From contig DSAJ01000009.1 in NCBI GenBank assembly GCA_011372835.1, positions 1 through 6,667 on the forward strand: a stretch of DNA of 6,667 bases. Reading direction: 5' to 3'. The translations under genes were made by a program, and so were the position numbers. Origin of the DNA: Methanomicrobia archaeon. GTDB taxonomy: Archaea; Methanobacteriota_B; Thermococci; Methanofastidiosales; NM3. The first letter of the stretch is position 1. Each line of letters begins with the position of its first letter. This document shows, piece by piece, positions 5,962 to 6,667 of this stretch. A model generated the notes under the pieces. The model did not search any database, had not been told where the DNA came from, and saw nothing but the letters and a program-made list of their open reading frames with translations.

Positions 5962-5984
5962 ATTTGAACGACATATATTACATC

Positions 5985-6164
5985 ATGGAGGAACAGCTGA
6001 AGATATTGAAGGAACGTCTTACCGTCTATGAGACGAAACTCAAGATGTATGAGCACACGACAAATGAGTATCTCACAGAGCTCAACAAGATGCACGCAGA
6101 AGTAAGCGAGATCAACAAGGAGATACAGCAGATACTCACGATGTTGGATGAAGAAACAAGATAG
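5985..6164 (+). CDS. Small coiled-coil protein, 59 residues
   Basis: The frame is open from 5739, but its first part runs antisense to the 46-residue membrane gene and is not coding-like. The ATG at 5985 has a TATA box 28 bases upstream and begins the protein-like part. From there the protein is almost entirely one heptad coiled coil: hydrophobic or aromatic residues at 5, 8, 12, 15, 19, 22, 26 (Thr), 29, 33, 36, 40, 43, 47, 50 and 54 follow an unbroken 3-4-3-4 spacing across seven heptads. Tyr fills three core positions (15, 22, 29) and the surface is Glu/Lys rich. It has no Cys, no signal peptide and no membrane segment, so it should be a cytosolic oligomer or adaptor. No family is recognised. 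It ends 10 bases before the opposing 39-residue candidate. Confidence 0.75.
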   Translation: MEEQLKILKERLTVYETKLKMYEHTTNEYLTELNKMHAEVSEINKEIQQILTMLDEETR

Positions 6165-6174
6165 GGATCGTACC

Positions 6175-6294
6175 TCACCGGCTCGTTCCCTTTCTCATAA
6201 ATAGGCTTATTATCCGGTGTTTAAATATCTTTATATTATTGGGTAAGTAATCTGGAAAATTCCATTTTACCTCATCTTGATAATACGAACGCAT
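6175..6294 (-). CDS. Candidate 39-residue protein
   Basis: Reading frame from ATG 6294-6292 to TGA 6177-6175 (a TAG lies 4 codons upstream of the ATG). The product begins Met-Arg-Ser-Tyr-Tyr-Gln and contains Trp11, Pro14, Tyr16, Pro18 and a Lys/Ile/Phe-rich C-terminal part ending basic. Composition is protein-like and polar, with no Cys and no membrane segment. A TATA-like CATATATTC (minus strand, 6314-6322) is centred 24 bases before the ATG, the same spacing as at better-supported leaderless genes here, and the stop converges neatly on the coiled-coil gene. The DNA is more AT-rich than the known genes, and an open frame of this length may occur by chance. I cannot assign a family. Confidence 0.35.
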   Translation of the reverse strand: MRSYYQDEVKWNFPDYLPNNIKIFKHRIISLFMRKGTSR

Positions 6295-6428
6295 TTCTTC
6301 GGACTATGGAGTTGAATATATGGTCGCTCTATAGTTGATCAGTCGTTACTAATTGAATATGCGTAGGCATGTGATAATCCATTATTCCTTAAATGGTCGT
6401 AAAATAGGCTTTTGATGCGAGCTATATC

Positions 6429-6466
6429 ATTCAAAACCTTCGCCTCCTACAGGCGAGGGTATGAAT
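6429..6466. repeat. Long imperfect hairpin
   Basis: A 10-base-pair inner stem (6436-6445 with 6451-6460, one T-G pair) closes a 5-base loop CCTAC. A 5-base-pair outer stem (6429-6433 with 6462-6466) is separated from it by a small internal loop. It is GC-rich inside an AT-rich stretch and lies about 35 bases after a plus-strand TATA-like element, so it may be the start of a small RNA. It could also lie in the 3' trailer of the minus-strand tRNA transcript. Confidence 0.45.
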
Positions 6467-6498
6467 GGACATCTCAAAATCAGTAATAAAGCGACATT

Positions 6499-6513
6499 CG
6501 CCGAGTTTCGGCG
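6499..6513. repeat. Compact hairpin downstream of the tRNA
   Basis: CGCCGA and TCGGCG pair perfectly around a 3-base loop. On the minus strand it begins 14 bases after the encoded CCA of tRNA-Val, so it may mark trailer processing or transcript end. Confidence 0.4.
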
Positions 6514-6529
6514 CATTAAATAAGATTGG

Positions 6530-6604
6530 TGGGCTCTCTGGGAATCGAACCCAGGACCTCCGCCGTGTGAAGGCGACGTCATAACCAAGCTAGACCAAGA
6601 GCCC
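6530..6604 (-). tRNA. tRNA-Val (anticodon CAC)
   Basis: The minus strand folds as a standard tRNA. The acceptor stem GGGCTCT pairs with AGAGCCC, and the D arm has a 3-base GTC/GAC stem with the loop GG. The anticodon stem TCGCC/GGCGG carries the loop TTCACAC, so the anticodon is CAC (plus positions 6567-6569), reading the valine codon GUG. The variable loop AGGTC is followed by the T stem CTGGG/CCCAG with loop TTCGATT. The discriminator is A (6530). The next three bases on the minus strand are CCA (6529-6527), so the 3' CCA appears to be encoded. There is no intron. Confidence 0.96.
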
Positions 6605-6630
6605 ACGTCAATAGAGATTTGAACAATTGC

Positions 6631-6640
6631 TTAAAAAGCT
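6631..6640 (-). promoter_or_regulatory. TATA box of tRNA-Val
   Basis: The minus strand reads AGCTTTTTAA, centred about 30 bases before the tRNA 5' end, the normal position for an archaeal tRNA promoter. Confidence 0.5.
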
Positions 6641-6667
6641 AACGGTTTTCTCATAAGGACTTCTCCA

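Larger units (their letters stand above)
6295..6526. other. AT-rich intergenic stretch with two hairpins
   Basis: No convincing protein gene is seen on either strand; the longest frames are 17 to 29 codons. It contains a TATA-like CTTAAATG on the plus strand (6388-6395), a long hairpin (6429-6466), a compact hairpin (6499-6513), and a second copy of the 10-base AAATAGGCTT (6402-6411) that also occurs at 6199-6208. The T-rich minus-strand bases after the tRNA 3' end are suitable for ending its transcript. Confidence 0.5.

Noticed and set aside
5739..5984. Upstream extension of the coiled-coil frame
   Set aside because: It runs antisense to the hydrophobic microprotein, has no start signals, and differs in composition from the heptad region beginning at 5985.
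6199..6411. AAATAGGCTT occurring twice (6199-6208 and 6402-6411)
   Set aside because: Only two copies of a 10-base AT-rich word without shared context; chance is likely, and there is no array or attachment-site arrangement.
6427..6516. 29-codon minus-strand frame after tRNA-Val
   Set aside because: It lies across both hairpins in the tRNA trailer, has no promoter of its own and no supporting motif.
6527..6604. tRNA gene as an integration site for a mobile element
   Set aside because: I found no repeat of the tRNA 3' end, no integrase and no insertion-sequence features in the window.

Overview
The window is archaeal, most likely euryarchaeotal. It encodes deoxyhypusine synthase (archaeal/eukaryotic only), the archaeal ribosome-rescue factor Pelota, the coenzyme F420 enzyme CofE, and a tRNA-Val with archaeal features. 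Promoters look archaeal: AT-rich TATA boxes centred about 24-28 bases before many start codons, with no Shine-Dalgarno site. This implies many leaderless transcripts. Where a ribosome site is visible it is of the GGTGA type. The F420 gene and the membrane-tethered winged-helix regulator fit Euryarchaeota or Thermoplasmatota-like lineages, but the genus cannot be fixed from the sequence.

Layout, left to right. (1) 1-99: 3' end of a plus-strand gene ending in a Cys-rich zinc-ribbon-like tail. (2) 133-831: rhomboid intramembrane serine protease, converging with and overlapping by 11 bases a 52-residue minus-strand zinc-ribbon microprotein (821-979). (3) A divergent promoter region, then deoxyhypusine synthase (1090-2019), a secreted all-helical protein (2084-2959) and a signal-peptide/one-TM/cytoplasmic winged-helix regulator (3006-3797). 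(4) Minus strand: Pelota (3787-4836, overlapping the regulator's 3' end by 11 bases), CofE (4879-5634) and a 46-residue hydrophobic microprotein (5726-5866). (5) A second divergent promoter region, then a plus-strand 59-residue pure coiled-coil protein (5985-6164), a weaker 39-residue minus-strand candidate (6175-6294), about 230 bases of AT-rich DNA with two hairpins, and tRNA-Val(CAC) on the minus strand (6530-6604).

The genes do not form one pathway. Two are translation-linked housekeeping genes (hypusination of aIF5A by DHS; stalled-ribosome rescue by Pelota), and CofE serves F420 biosynthesis. The rhomboid, the secreted helical protein, the membrane-tethered regulator and the hydrophobic microprotein form an envelope-related theme. 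The secreted helical protein and the tethered regulator are adjacent and could work together, but this is only inferred from position. I found no CRISPR array, insertion sequence, toxin-antitoxin pair or recognisable defence system. The most notable items beyond routine annotation are the small genes (52, 46, 59 and possibly 39 residues), a perfect inverted repeat over the start of the zinc-ribbon gene, and the leaderless promoter pattern.
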